Source: Gammaproteobacteria bacterium
GTDB lineage: Bacteria > Pseudomonadota > Gammaproteobacteria > Beggiatoales > Beggiatoaceae
NCBI GenBank assembly: GCA_003645255.1
Contig: QNES01000024.1
Coordinates: forward strand, 1-35,547
Direction: 5' to 3'
DNA length: 35,547 bases
Shown here one piece after another: positions 16,246 to 25,527 of this stretch. The translations under genes and the position numbers were made by a program. Positions within the stretch are counted from its first letter, which is position 1. Every line of letters starts with the position of its first letter. A model generated the notes under the pieces. It was not told the origin of the DNA and did no database searches. It worked only from the letters and a program-made list of their open reading frames with translations.

Positions 16246-18927
16246 TTATAACCCCATCGACGAATCAACGGTTAACAACTTATTTACCAGGGCAACTAAT
16301 TCATCACGACTGTATGAACCCTTCTGGAAAATACCAGCCACATGAGCTAAGCGCAGTCTATCTTCAACTGTAATATCCTTGGCACTCAGAATCACAATAG
16401 GAATGGAATCATCAAGTTGATGTAACTTGGCAGAAAACTCAAAGCCGTCTATTTCCTGCATTTGTAAATCTAATAAAACCAAATCTGGGCGTTTTTTCTG
16501 TATCGCATTTAACGCCACTCGTCCATCTTCAACCTTACAAACTCTGAAGCCTTCCTTTCGCAGCATACGAGCCACTAAATCCCGGTTAACGACATCATCA
16601 TCAATAGTCATGATGAGACGAGCCGACTCGTTATAAGAAAAATGGTATTTTTGTAAAACTTTTAACAGATTTTCACGAGTAACTGGCTTCGTCAAGTAAT
16701 CTGATGCACCCAATGAGTAAGCAACATTTTTTTCATCAATCATGGATAGCATAATGACGGGAATGCTGGCTAATTCAGGATCCGCTTTCAAATGAGATAA
16801 TACTTCCCAGCCATCCATTTTAGGCATCATCACATCTGAGGTAATGATATCAGGCAGTAATTTTTTCGCCAGTCTTAATCCTTCTTCACCACTGTCAGCC
16901 ACTTCGACTTGATATCCCAATTTGCTCAGGTAATTTTCTAGCACATACCGTACTTGTTGATCGTCATCAATCACCAATACCATGCTACCTTCCTCTAATA
17001 TTCCGATATCAGTAGATGCTCTTGATAAAGGAGGTTGAACAGATGGGGTGATAAAAGCCGGTAAACGAACAGTAAAAGTACTTCCCTTACCTAATTCACT
17101 TTCTATACAGATTGTTCCGCCCAGCATTTCAACAAAATGATGAATAATGACAAGCCCCCCATATTGCTCAATGCTAGATCGATCATGTTGGCTTAATAAT
17201 TGGAATAATTGCTGTTTTTGTTCATCGTTCATGCCAACACCGTGATCTTGTATTCTAAAAATAATCCACTCTTTTTCATCTTCGGTTTTTTCATTTAAGA
17301 CTTCTAAAAAAATGGTCTCACGGTGTTCATTAAATTTAGAGGCATTGCTCAACAACTTTAAGATAACTTGGCGCAATTTGATGAGATCGGTATGCATTTC
17401 TCCCAATCCTTCAGCATAATGGACTTCCAAGGTTTCCTGATTATTGGTCAGTAGCGGTTGTAAGGTTTGCACAATATTATCTACCATGTTAGGTAAATAA
17501 AACGTTTCAGTATAAAGTTCTATTTTACCGGCTTCAATTTTGGAAATATCTAAAATATCATTGATAGTATGCAATAAGTTTTTACCAGATAAATAAATTT
17601 TTTCAATATCACTACTCAGATCCGCTTTACCCAGTGCATCAATTTCTTCTTGTAACATTTCACCATAACCAATAATGGCATTTAATGGTGTACGTAGCTC
17701 GTGGCTCATACCGGCTAAAAACTGAATTTTCGCAAGACTAGCCGCTTTCGCTTCTTGTGTGCTTTTCTGCAATGCCTTTTCAGAGGCATTAATAACTTCT
17801 AACATGGCATTTAATTCTTTACCCAGGGTACCAAATTCATTCAGTTGTTCAACTTTGGCACGGGCTTGTCCATTACCAGCCGCGACTTGTTTAACGATAT
17901 GGCTAAGATGCTCAATAGGATTGGTAATTCGCCTACTCATAAATAAAGCGATGATTAGAGCAATGAGTAACACAACAACTAGAATCATGCCGAAGTTTAT
18001 ACGAAATGTATTAATTTTAGGTAGCATATCATCGTTAGAACGCTGTGTTATTAGGTACCAAAAACCCGATTTTTGGATTGAAACACGCAAAAAAGTGAAT
18101 ATGTTCTGCTCGGTGCTAATGAATCCCTTTGTTAATTCTGAGATCGTTGGCATTAAATTTGGGTAATCTTGAGCCAGGCTATAGCCACTGTTTAAATCCC
18201 GGGGGCTTCCCCACAGTTTATCACTTTCTGGATGGGCTAAATAATAACCATCTTGATCAACTAACCACGTATTTCCTAATGATGACAAAAATTGACTGGC
18301 ATCCACATTTATGATGACAATTCCCGCGGGTTGTCTATCAGGATAATAAACAGGAGTTGCGTAGCGAATGACTGGCTTATGAGGGACTTCTATTTTTCCA
18401 TTTTCCTGATTCAGTTCTAAAGGCGAAACCAAGATTTCCTTATCCAGAAGTTGCATAGTTTCTTGAAAATAATCACGATGGGCTTTATTTTGTAACTGTG
18501 CTGGCGCAATTACTTGTGAATTAAGCTCGTCTGCATCAATTCGCACTATTTCTTGCCCAGTTTCATCTAAATAGCGAATTTGATAATACCTGCCTTGACT
18601 ACGACGTGAAAAGACTAAAAATTCTTCTTCAACAGCTTGTCGTGCTTTTTCTAAGGTAGGTGAATTTTGAGAATGCCTACTCAAATAATAATTCAGTGGC
18701 TGAGATTGACTCAGAAAAACCAGATCATTTTGTGTAGAAGCAAAAAATGTTTCAAGATGACGATTAAAACTTTTGACAATACCCGCTTGAATATTTAATT
18801 CTTGCTTACGTAGCGCATCAGTGGTGGTTTGCGTGGCATAAATACCCATAATCGAGGCGGGTATTAAAGCCAATAAGCAAAAACTTAGGATAAGCTGGGT
18901 GCGAATAGGGGAGAAATTAATCTGCAT
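16246..18927 (-). CDS. Membrane sensor histidine kinase with Cache sensor, HAMP and two receiver domains
   Basis: The 893-residue protein has a membrane segment at about 10-30, a double-Cache extracellular sensor (about 35-300), a second segment (about 312-332) and a HAMP domain (about 333-390). HisKA follows (H409 in AGMSHELRTP), then HATPase (about 515-640) and two receiver domains with phosphoacceptors D698 (ITSDVMMPK) and D820 (VLLDLQMQ). The N box and G1 (DHGVGM) are present, but the G2 loop reads YGGLVI instead of the usual GxGLGL, so ATP-lid function may be altered. Its sensor half resembles that of the cyclase at 161-2470 (RFLNETG/RYLDETG, SPLDLN/SPLELN, KPVIR motifs). No DNA-binding output is present; signalling must pass to another protein. 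Confidence 0.92.
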   Translation of the reverse strand: MQINFSPIRTQLILSFCLLALIPASIMGIYATQTTTDALRKQELNIQAGIVKSFNRHLETFFASTQNDLVFLSQSQPLNYYLSRHSQNSPTLEKARQAVEEEFLVFSRRSQGRYYQIRYLDETGQEIVRIDADELNSQVIAPAQLQNKAHRDYFQETMQLLDKEILVSPLELNQENGKIEVPHKPVIRYATPVYYPDRQPAGIVIINVDASQFLSSLGNTWLVDQDGYYLAHPESDKLWGSPRDLNSGYSLAQDYPNLMPTISELTKGFISTEQNIFTFLRVSIQKSGFWYLITQRSNDDMLPKINTFRINFGMILVVVLLIALIIALFMSRRITNPIEHLSHIVKQVAAGNGQARAKVEQLNEFGTLGKELNAMLEVINASEKALQKSTQEAKAASLAKIQFLAGMSHELRTPLNAIIGYGEMLQEEIDALGKADLSSDIEKIYLSGKNLLHTINDILDISKIEAGKIELYTETFYLPNMVDNIVQTLQPLLTNNQETLEVHYAEGLGEMHTDLIKLRQVILKLLSNASKFNEHRETIFLEVLNEKTEDEKEWIIFRIQDHGVGMNDEQKQQLFQLLSQHDRSSIEQYGGLVIIHHFVEMLGGTICIESELGKGSTFTVRLPAFITPSVQPPLSRASTDIGILEEGSMVLVIDDDQQVRYVLENYLSKLGYQVEVADSGEEGLRLAKKLLPDIITSDVMMPKMDGWEVLSHLKADPELASIPVIMLSMIDEKNVAYSLGASDYLTKPVTRENLLKVLQKYHFSYNESARLIMTIDDDVVNRDLVARMLRKEGFRVCKVEDGRVALNAIQKKRPDLVLLDLQMQEIDGFEFSAKLHQLDDSIPIVILSAKDITVEDRLRLAHVAGIFQKGSYSRDELVALVNKLLTVDSSMGL

Positions 18928-19138
18928 TTTTTTTATTTTCTCTTAGGAATAAAGGGCCTCTTCATATTTCTACAAAAGAAAATTTATTCTGATGCTTTTT
19001 TCTAACTGTAAATGACTTTTGAAGGGTGCCGGAATGAGACTGATATAACTACTTAGCCTTGCGTGTTAAGTCTAAGAATTTTTGCTTTTTTTTTTTCAGA
19101 ATACGGCAATCTAAAATTCAACCGTTAGCAATATAAAT
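18928..19138. other. Spacer upstream of the sensor kinase, downstream of bioD
   Basis: The 211-bp AT-rich stretch should carry the leftward promoter of the sensor kinase and the 3' end of bioD. It contains a T13 run near 19085-19097. No hairpin or ORF is convincing. Confidence 0.35.
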
Positions 19139-19831
19139 TCAACCACCTAATGGCGAAATAAATTCGACATGAAGCACAATAGCATCAGCCAATTTTGAAA
19201 TTTGTTGAGAAGGTAAATAGGGCAGTTGAGCTAATAAAGGGACTTTTAACAATTTCAACAAGGTATCTATGGAACCCTGCGCGTTGAAATGTGGATCAAT
19301 TGGATTAGCCATCCAGCCAACTAATTGGCAACCATCATTTACAATAGTTTCTGCGCTTAATAAGGCATGATTAATACATCCTAAACGCAAGCCAACTACT
19401 AAAATGACTGGTACATTCATCGCTAATACTAAATCCTTTAAACTTTGCGTCGTATTAATGGGTACACGCCAACCGCCCACGCCTTCTATCACCACTACAT
19501 CAGCCAGGGCTGTTAAGCGATGATATTTATCAATAATCTTTTCTAAATCAATCACTTTCCCCACTTGATCCGCTGCTAAATGGGGGGCTATAGGGGGTTC
19601 AAAAGCATAAGGGTTGCTCCAATCATAAGGTACATTAAGATTGCTGAATTCTAAAATTTGTTTTGCATCACTGTTTCTAAAACCGGCTTTAGTACAATCA
19701 CAGCCAGAGGCAATGGGTTTCATTCCCGCCACTCGTAACCCCTGGTTTTTGAAATATTGAATTAATGCTAAAGTACACCAAGTTTTACCAATCTCAGTAT
19801 CAGTACCGGTTATAAAATAAGAAGAACTCAT
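19139..19831 (-). CDS. bioD: Dethiobiotin synthase
   Basis: The enzyme closes the ureido ring of biotin from 7,8-diaminopelargonate, CO2 and ATP. The Walker A loop reads GTDTEIGKTW near the N-terminus. The AGMKPIASGC substrate segment and the VVIEGVGGWRVPI motif are typical. The ATG at 19831 gives 230 residues beginning MSSSYFITGTDTE, the usual family start; an upstream TTG at 19846 lies inside the leader heptamers and is rejected. The gene is divergent from bioF with under 60 bp between starts. No bioA, bioB or bioC lies in the window. Confidence 0.95.
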   Translation of the reverse strand: MSSSYFITGTDTEIGKTWCTLALIQYFKNQGLRVAGMKPIASGCDCTKAGFRNSDAKQILEFSNLNVPYDWSNPYAFEPPIAPHLAADQVGKVIDLEKIIDKYHRLTALADVVVIEGVGGWRVPINTTQSLKDLVLAMNVPVILVVGLRLGCINHALLSAETIVNDGCQLVGWMANPIDPHFNAQGSIDTLLKLLKVPLLAQLPYLPSQQISKLADAIVLHVEFISPLGG

Positions 19832-19835
19832 ATTA

Positions 19836-19863
19836 TCAGTTATCAATTATTAGTTATCAGTTA
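19836..19863 (-). repeat. Four TAACTGA-type heptamers upstream of bioD
   Basis: Reading leftward toward the bioD ATG the units are TAACTGA (19857-19863), TAACTAA (19850-19856), TAATTGA (19843-19849) and TAACTGA (19836-19842), followed by AATATG. They fill much of the short bioD-bioF divergent spacer and leave no room for a normal ribosome-binding site. Confidence 0.93.
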
Positions 19864-19880
19864 CATCGTTTCACAATTTT

Positions 19881-21041
19881 TTGGATGATATGGATACTTT
19901 TCTCAATTCTTTCCGACAACAACGGGCAGAACTTTATCGAACTCGCCAAATACATGATAGTCCTCAAACACCTACATTATTAATAAATGGACAACCCTAT
20001 TTAACTTTTTGTAGTAATGATTATCTTGGTTTAGCCAGTCATCCCCGTTTAAAAACTGCCTGGCAACAAGGTGCTGAAAAATATGCCGTTGGAAGCGGTG
20101 CTTCGCACCTAGTGACAGGACACACTTTAGCACATCATAGCCTTGAAAAAGCATTAGCTGACTATACTAATCGTGAACAAGCTTTGTTATTTTCAACCGG
20201 CTATATGGCAAATTTAGGTGTCGTGACAGCCCTGGTTGGGCGACATGATGCCATCTTTTTGGATAAACTCAATCATGCTTCACTTGTCGATGCCGCTTTA
20301 TTATCACGGGCAAAAATTTATCGTTATCCCCATAATGATATACAAACTTTAGCACATTTATTAAAAAAATCGTCAGCTGCCCATAAATTAATTATCACTG
20401 ATGGCGTATTTAGCATGGATGGAGATCTGGCTAATTTGCCTGAAATGGTTAAATTAGCAAAAACCTATCAAGCTTGGATCATGGTAGATGATGCACATGG
20501 TTTAGGAGTATTGGGTGATACTGGGCGTGGTATATTAGAAGAGTACTGTTTAGGAACCGATGAGGTGCCAGTGTTAATGGGTACCTTGGGTAAAGCGTTT
20601 GGCGTATTTGGTGCTTTTGTAGCAGGGAGCGAATTATTAATTGACACTTTGATACAATCAGCACGTACTTATATTTATACCACCGCTCTGCCCCCAGCCC
20701 TGGCAGAAACTGTGCGAGCCAGTTTAGCTATCGCTGACGAAGAAGCCTGGCGACGGAAACGTTTACATGAACTTATCGCCTATTTTCGCGCCGCTGCTGA
20801 AAAACAGCAAATTCCTTTAATGGAATCTTTTACCCCAATACAACCTATTATATTGGGAGATTCTAAAAAAGCATTAGCTGTCAGTCAGGCACTCTATGAG
20901 CGGGGGATCATTATCACAGCGATTCGTCCCCCTACAGTGCCACAAGGAACAGCCCGTTTAAGGGTGACATTTTCAGCATTACATAATGAAGATCACATTG
21001 ATCAGTTAATAGATAGTTTAGTTGGCACCCTTCAAAAGTAG
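19881..21041 (+). CDS. bioF: 8-amino-7-oxononanoate synthase
   Basis: The 386-residue PLP enzyme condenses pimeloyl thioester with alanine in biotin synthesis. Characteristic are FCSNDYLGLASHP, GSGASHLVTGH, the PLP-contacting DDAHGLGVLG and the Schiff-base lysine in GTLGKAFG. The length is normal. The start could be 19881 or the second ATG at 19890; neither has a strong Shine-Dalgarno. ygfZ begins 8 bp after the stop, so the two are probably co-transcribed. Confidence 0.96.
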   Translation: MDDMDTFLNSFRQQRAELYRTRQIHDSPQTPTLLINGQPYLTFCSNDYLGLASHPRLKTAWQQGAEKYAVGSGASHLVTGHTLAHHSLEKALADYTNREQALLFSTGYMANLGVVTALVGRHDAIFLDKLNHASLVDAALLSRAKIYRYPHNDIQTLAHLLKKSSAAHKLIITDGVFSMDGDLANLPEMVKLAKTYQAWIMVDDAHGLGVLGDTGRGILEEYCLGTDEVPVLMGTLGKAFGVFGAFVAGSELLIDTLIQSARTYIYTTALPPALAETVRASLAIADEEAWRRKRLHELIAYFRAAAEKQQIPLMESFTPIQPIILGDSKKALAVSQALYERGIIITAIRPPTVPQGTARLRVTFSALHNEDHIDQLIDSLVGTLQK

Positions 21042-21049
21042 TTTAGGAT

Positions 21050-22048
21050 ATGAAGAGTGCCGTTTACTTAAAGTATTATAATATGAAAGAAGAATCACAA
21101 CAAACACCACAAGGTGATATAATCACTAATTTACCCCATTTGGGTTTAATTAAAGTCGCCGGCGATGATGCCGAAAAATTTTTGCAGGGACAATTTACTA
21201 ATGATGTGCGTAAAGTGACAGCAGAAAGCCATCAATTAACGGCTTGGTGTACGCATAAGGGACGCATTTTGGTCAGTTTTTGGCTATTTAAACGCGACGA
21301 TGCTTATTATCTGCTATTACCACAAGACAGTGTCGATTCCACCATAAAACGGCTACATAAGTATCAACTCCGCGCCGCCGTTAAACTGGAAAAAATGAGT
21401 GATAGCCTATCCCGTATCGGTATAGCCGGACCCAATAGTACACAAATATTGACAGATTGCTTAGGCGAAACACCCCCTTCAAACATAAACGCCAGCTTAA
21501 CCGTCAACGCAATCACGGTGCTACATATCCCCGGTACACTCCCACGTTATATAGTATTCACTGAAATACCACAAGCATTATGGCAATGTGCGAGTAAAAT
21601 AGCATATCCGGTAGAAGCCAATGCCTGGCAATTATTAGATATTCTTGCCGGCTTACCGCAAATACTCCCGGCAACTGCCGAAGCCTTTGTACCACAAATG
21701 GTAAACTTTCAGGCCATTGAAGGAGTCAGTTTTAAAAAAGGTTGCTACACAGGGCAAGAAGTCGTCGCACGTATGCGCTACCTTGGCACCCTGAAACGCC
21801 GCATGTACCTTGCTATAATTGACACCGATGTGATTCCACAACCCGGCGAGCTATTATATATCAGTGACAGCGATGAAAGTGTGGGTCAAATTCTCAATGC
21901 CGTCGCCTATCCTAAAGGCGGTGCTATCGTTTTAGCCGTCATTCAAATTAGCCATGCCCATAAAACTCATTGGCAAAGTCAGCAAGGTAAAGCTTTAAAA
22001 TTAATGGATTTACCTTATGTATTAGAAAACGAAGAAATTTCCAAATAG
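21050..22048 (+). CDS. ygfZ: YgfZ/GcvT-like folate-binding Fe-S maintenance protein
   Basis: The 332-residue protein matches YgfZ (IBA57 family), a tetrahydrofolate-dependent helper in maintaining certain 4Fe-4S enzymes. The signature KGCYTGQEV is present with the catalytic cysteine (about residue 227), and the N-terminal part has the family pattern GLIKVAGDDAEKFLQGQFTNDV. The ATG at 21050 is used here; the ATG at 21083 is also possible and closer to the usual N-terminus. It lies directly after bioF, which fits, since biotin synthase is a known Fe-S enzyme. Confidence 0.9.
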   Translation: MKSAVYLKYYNMKEESQQTPQGDIITNLPHLGLIKVAGDDAEKFLQGQFTNDVRKVTAESHQLTAWCTHKGRILVSFWLFKRDDAYYLLLPQDSVDSTIKRLHKYQLRAAVKLEKMSDSLSRIGIAGPNSTQILTDCLGETPPSNINASLTVNAITVLHIPGTLPRYIVFTEIPQALWQCASKIAYPVEANAWQLLDILAGLPQILPATAEAFVPQMVNFQAIEGVSFKKGCYTGQEVVARMRYLGTLKRRMYLAIIDTDVIPQPGELLYISDSDESVGQILNAVAYPKGGAIVLAVIQISHAHKTHWQSQQGKALKLMDLPYVLENEEISK

Positions 22049-22086
22049 TATTAATTGATCACTCACATTCACATTGAGACAACATT

Positions 22087-22851
22087 ATGAAACGTCGTAG
22101 TAAGAGTGCCGAAATTGGTTTTGGTCAACCTGTAAAATTAAGCTGGTTAGATTTTACAGTAGAACGTTTCTCAAAAGGAGAAACCATTACCGAAATTCGG
22201 GAAGCATTACTGGATTATTTAAGTGATAAGGTAGCAATCAATAGCACTGCTAAAAGTGGTGTTAGGCAAAAAGCCGTGAATATTTTATTAAAAATGTGGG
22301 TTAAGGTACCCGAATCCCAAGCAGCTTTCAGAAATGAAGGACTAGCACTGTACAAAAACTTGCCCGAAGAAAACCATGTTATGGTCCACTGGGGTATGGC
22401 GATGGCAATTTATCCTTTTTTTGCCACCGTCGCCGAACATGTTGGACGTTTATTACGTCTGCAAAAAACGGTCACCATGGCACAAATACAAAAGCGAGTG
22501 CAGGAAAAAATGGGGCAACGGGAGGGCGTAGCGACTGCAACCCAGAAATTAATACGCTGTTGGATTGACTGGGGTATTTTAAAGGATACCGGTAAGAGAG
22601 GTATCTATGCGGCGATGCCACAAAAAACGGTCAACGAGAATCAATTAACCAGTTGGTTATTAGAAGGTGCTCTCATTGCTGCTAAAGAAGCCTCAGCACC
22701 ACTTGATACTTTGGTGAATTATACTCCAACTTTATTTCCATTTAAGTTGTCATCAAGTTATTTTAGCCCTAATGAGCGATTAGAAACCTTTAATCAAGGG
22801 GTGAGTGAAGTGGGTATTACATTTGTTCGTTACCAGAGCGGTCAAGAATAG
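22087..22851 (+). CDS. Unrecognised protein with possible winged-helix segment
   Basis: I do not recognise this 254-residue soluble protein. It is basic at the N-terminus (MKRRSKSAEIGFG), rich in helix, and has a segment (about 135-180, TMAQIQKRVQEKMG through GILKDTGKRGIYAA) with the helix-helix-wing look of a winged helix. It has no signal peptide, membrane segment, cysteine motif or catalytic motif that I can name. A remote resemblance to helical proteins of phage-defence loci crossed my mind, but nothing in the sequence proves it. It lies 38 bp after ygfZ on the same strand, with no Shine-Dalgarno. Confidence 0.6.
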   Translation: MKRRSKSAEIGFGQPVKLSWLDFTVERFSKGETITEIREALLDYLSDKVAINSTAKSGVRQKAVNILLKMWVKVPESQAAFRNEGLALYKNLPEENHVMVHWGMAMAIYPFFATVAEHVGRLLRLQKTVTMAQIQKRVQEKMGQREGVATATQKLIRCWIDWGILKDTGKRGIYAAMPQKTVNENQLTSWLLEGALIAAKEASAPLDTLVNYTPTLFPFKLSSSYFSPNERLETFNQGVSEVGITFVRYQSGQE

Positions 22852-22863
22852 AATGTGTTGGGT

Positions 22864-22949
22864 TAAGGCTAACAGCTCAATTTGGCTAAAGCCAACTAAT
22901 GAAGATGGCATTTTTAGTCGGTTTTAACCGACTTGAACTATTAGCCTTA
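22864..22949. repeat. Compound palindrome cluster downstream of the unrecognised gene
   Basis: The outer arms TAAGGCTAA (22864-22872) and TTAGCCTTA (22941-22949) enclose two smaller hairpins. These are TTGGCT/AGCCAA at 22882-22895 and AGTCGGTT/AACCGACT at 22916-22933. A further CTAAGGCTAA copy follows at 22960. It lies between convergent genes and may terminate both. Confidence 0.75.
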
Positions 22950-23040
22950 GTAATTTATTCTAAGGCTAATGATGTGTGCATATTTAGATAAGCCATTGTT
23001 TTTGATTACATTCATTCACCCATTTTTCTGCGCTCAGTTT

Positions 23041-24447
23041 TCAACGACGAACCACCACTGGTCCTAAAAAACGCGCTTCTTCTGTTATCGTTAATTCTGG
23101 ATTATCTTGCGCCGTCAACTTGAATGTCACCATGGTACTGCGTTTAAGTAATTTATCTGAAACCACCAATAAACGTACAGGTACTGTTATGATACTGCCT
23201 GGTGCCACTTCAATTTCACGATCTTTAGCTAATGTGAGCAACTCAATCCCACTCGCCGTGACATCATAAACATGAGACTGTTTGTCCAGGTTCATCACTC
23301 GTAATTGGTACACATTTTCAATCATTCCGTTAGGCGTTTCCCTAAACAAACTATTACGATCACGAATCACATCCACTTCAACCAACGAGCGTGTCGCAAT
23401 ACCATAGCCTATCCCAATTAACACCGCCAATAAAATGCCCGCATAAACAAAAATTCGCGGTCGCAAAATATGGGTGGGTATGCCATTGAGCCTATTTTCA
23501 GTGGTATAACGAATCAAATCTTTAGGATAATCCATCTTATCCATGATCTCATTGCATACATCAACACAGGCGGAGCAACTAATACATTGATATTGCAAAC
23601 CATCACGGATATCAATGCCAGTAGGACAGACTTGTACACACATCGTGCAATTAATACACTCACCTAAACCTTGTGTATTATAATCCCCACTTTTTTTACG
23701 CGCCCCTCTCGGCTCGCCACGCTTTTCATCATAAGCGATAATCATCGTATTATGATCAAACATGGCACTTTGAAAGCGAGCATAAGGACACATATAAGTA
23801 CACACCTGTTCGCGTAGCCAACCTGCATTACCATAAATCGCTAGGCTATAAAACAATAACCAAAACGTTTCCCATTCACTGAGATTAAATAACATCACTC
23901 CTTGAGTCAGTTCACGGATAGGCGTGAAATAACCGACAAAACTAAAACCGGTAAATAGGGCAAAAATCAGCCATAAGCTATGTTTCGTTGCTTTAATGCG
24001 AATTTTATAGAATGACAATGGTGCATTGTCAAGCTTGATTTGTTTTGCCCTATCACCTTCAACTAAACGTTCCATCCATAAATAGGCATCGGTCCAAATT
24101 GTTTGTGGACAAGCAAACCCACACCATAACCGCCCTGCTAAACTGGTAAAGAAAAATAGCGAAAGAGCGGCAATCACCAACAACAAAGTGAGATAATAAA
24201 AATCCTGGGGCCAAAAAGTCAATCCAAATAAATGAAATTGACGGGCAGGCAGATCGAATAAAACCCCTTGCCGATCCCCCCATTGTATCCAAGGCAATAG
24301 GTAAAAAATACCTAATAAAACGATACCGCTTAAAGCTTTAAGGCGGGTAAAAAATCCTAGCACGATGCGAGGATAAATTTTTTCACGCGTGGCGTAAAGA
24401 CCTTGCGCTTGTTCTACCTTATTTGAATGATGTTTTGAAGATGCCAT
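23041..24447 (-). CDS. ccoG: Cytochrome c oxidase accessory protein CcoG (FixG/RdxA)
   Basis: The 468-residue inner-membrane Fe-S protein acts in copper handling for cbb3-type oxidase assembly. Several membrane segments occupy the N-terminal half (about 35-50, 85-105, 155-175, 195-215) with conserved GRLWCGFACPQTIWTD and VCTYMCPYARFQ. A bacterial ferredoxin pair follows (CINCTMCVQVCP and CISCSACVDVCN), then a further membrane segment (about 333-352) and the C-terminal Ig-like FixG domain. Length and order are normal. No ccoNOQP or ccoS/ccoI lies in the window, so it is apart from the oxidase genes here. Confidence 0.96.
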   Translation of the reverse strand: MASSKHHSNKVEQAQGLYATREKIYPRIVLGFFTRLKALSGIVLLGIFYLLPWIQWGDRQGVLFDLPARQFHLFGLTFWPQDFYYLTLLLVIAALSLFFFTSLAGRLWCGFACPQTIWTDAYLWMERLVEGDRAKQIKLDNAPLSFYKIRIKATKHSLWLIFALFTGFSFVGYFTPIRELTQGVMLFNLSEWETFWLLFYSLAIYGNAGWLREQVCTYMCPYARFQSAMFDHNTMIIAYDEKRGEPRGARKKSGDYNTQGLGECINCTMCVQVCPTGIDIRDGLQYQCISCSACVDVCNEIMDKMDYPKDLIRYTTENRLNGIPTHILRPRIFVYAGILLAVLIGIGYGIATRSLVEVDVIRDRNSLFRETPNGMIENVYQLRVMNLDKQSHVYDVTASGIELLTLAKDREIEVAPGSIITVPVRLLVVSDKLLKRSTMVTFKLTAQDNPELTITEEARFLGPVVVRR

Positions 24448-24772
24448 TACTACCTCTGACTAGTTAATCAATAGCGTATCCTGAATTAAACTCAATGTTC
24501 CAGTTAGAATTTTCTAATATACTAATATAACCCAAATTACGCCAAATTTCAATGATTGCAACAAATTAATGATAGAATGAAACCACGCTTTTAAATATTT
24601 TTGAGAATATTAATCTATTAACAAGTTCTTTTGCTTCACGTTTTGCAATCCAAAACATTTGATGCCCTTAGGAGTACCAAATATATTGAGATCGCATTTG
24701 TTTAGATTTCGAAAGGATTTTGTTAAATTCTCATTCCTAATTAAGAATTATAAAATGAATTTTTAATTCTTT
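24448..24772. other. Divergent spacer between ccoG and the outer-membrane barrel gene
   Basis: The 325-bp AT-rich region should contain both promoters. I found no convincing FNR-type TTGAT-N4-ATCAA site, hairpin or ORF. Confidence 0.4.
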
Positions 24773-25489
24773 ATGAAATCAATTAACAATTACTTGCTCC
24801 TGATAATTGTAAGTTTATCCGCACAAAGCAGTATGGCCCAGGATATTGTAATTATCCCTAATATCTTTGTGTCCTCAAGAAATTTTGAATATTCGGTTTA
24901 TAATGGCAATGTACGTGGGCAGATTAGCTCCTTAGGAGGCGGTGTCACCGGCATTTACCAACGTTTTTATATAGATTTAGCCGGCGAAAGAAATATTACC
25001 ACCGATGAAGAATCAATCATTGATAGTCTATCCAATACCATAGAATTTGAACGCACCGACTTTGCAGCATCTATAGGTTATGCGGTGAATGATTCTATTA
25101 GTACCTTTGTTGGCTATAAATATGGCAGTTCAACTCTTACCGAATTAGCACCTTCCCCCTTTGCAGGTGCTAAAAATACTTTAGAAGGGAAAGGATTATT
25201 TATTGGAGCTGGTGGTGGCTGGGCTGTTAAAAATTGGGGCACTTTTTCATTCAGTGCAGCATACGCTAAAATGGAAGCTTCATATAAATCTTTTTCCCTG
25301 GGTAGTACAAAAGGTGATGCTGATGGCACCAGTTTAGGCATTGAATGGAAAGCACCAATCACGCGAAATATTTATTATGATCTATCTTTGACTCGTCATG
25401 ATTATTATTATGAAGATTTTGATCAAATTGAATCCGATATTTCAGAACAAATTCTTTCGTTAAGGATTGGGGTTTCGTTTAGATTTTAA
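24773..25489 (+). CDS. Small outer-membrane beta-barrel protein
   Basis: The 238-residue protein has a signal peptide (about 1-22, cleavage near SMA-QD). A series of alternating amphipathic strands follows (for example FAASIGYAVND, STFVGYKYGSS, GLFIGAGGGWAV, TFSFSAAYAKM). It ends in RIGVSFRF; the terminal phenylalanine is the usual BAM recognition signal. The size suggests 8-10 strands. I cannot assign a substrate or family. It stands alone between ccoG and the hdr cluster, 252 bp before hdrC. Confidence 0.75.
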   Translation: MKSINNYLLLIIVSLSAQSSMAQDIVIIPNIFVSSRNFEYSVYNGNVRGQISSLGGGVTGIYQRFYIDLAGERNITTDEESIIDSLSNTIEFERTDFAASIGYAVNDSISTFVGYKYGSSTLTELAPSPFAGAKNTLEGKGLFIGAGGGWAVKNWGTFSFSAAYAKMEASYKSFSLGSTKGDADGTSLGIEWKAPITRNIYYDLSLTRHDYYYEDFDQIESDISEQILSLRIGVSFRF

Positions 25490-25527
25490 ATAGATTCTGA
25501 TTTTAACAAGTTTTTGTCACTTATGGC

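Noticed and set aside
19085-19097. T-run as a terminator of bioD
   Set aside because: No stem lies next to it, and on the transcribed strand of bioD it would read as A.
19832-19846. TTG start of bioD at 19846
   Set aside because: It lies within the heptamer array. The ATG at 19831 gives the normal family N-terminus.
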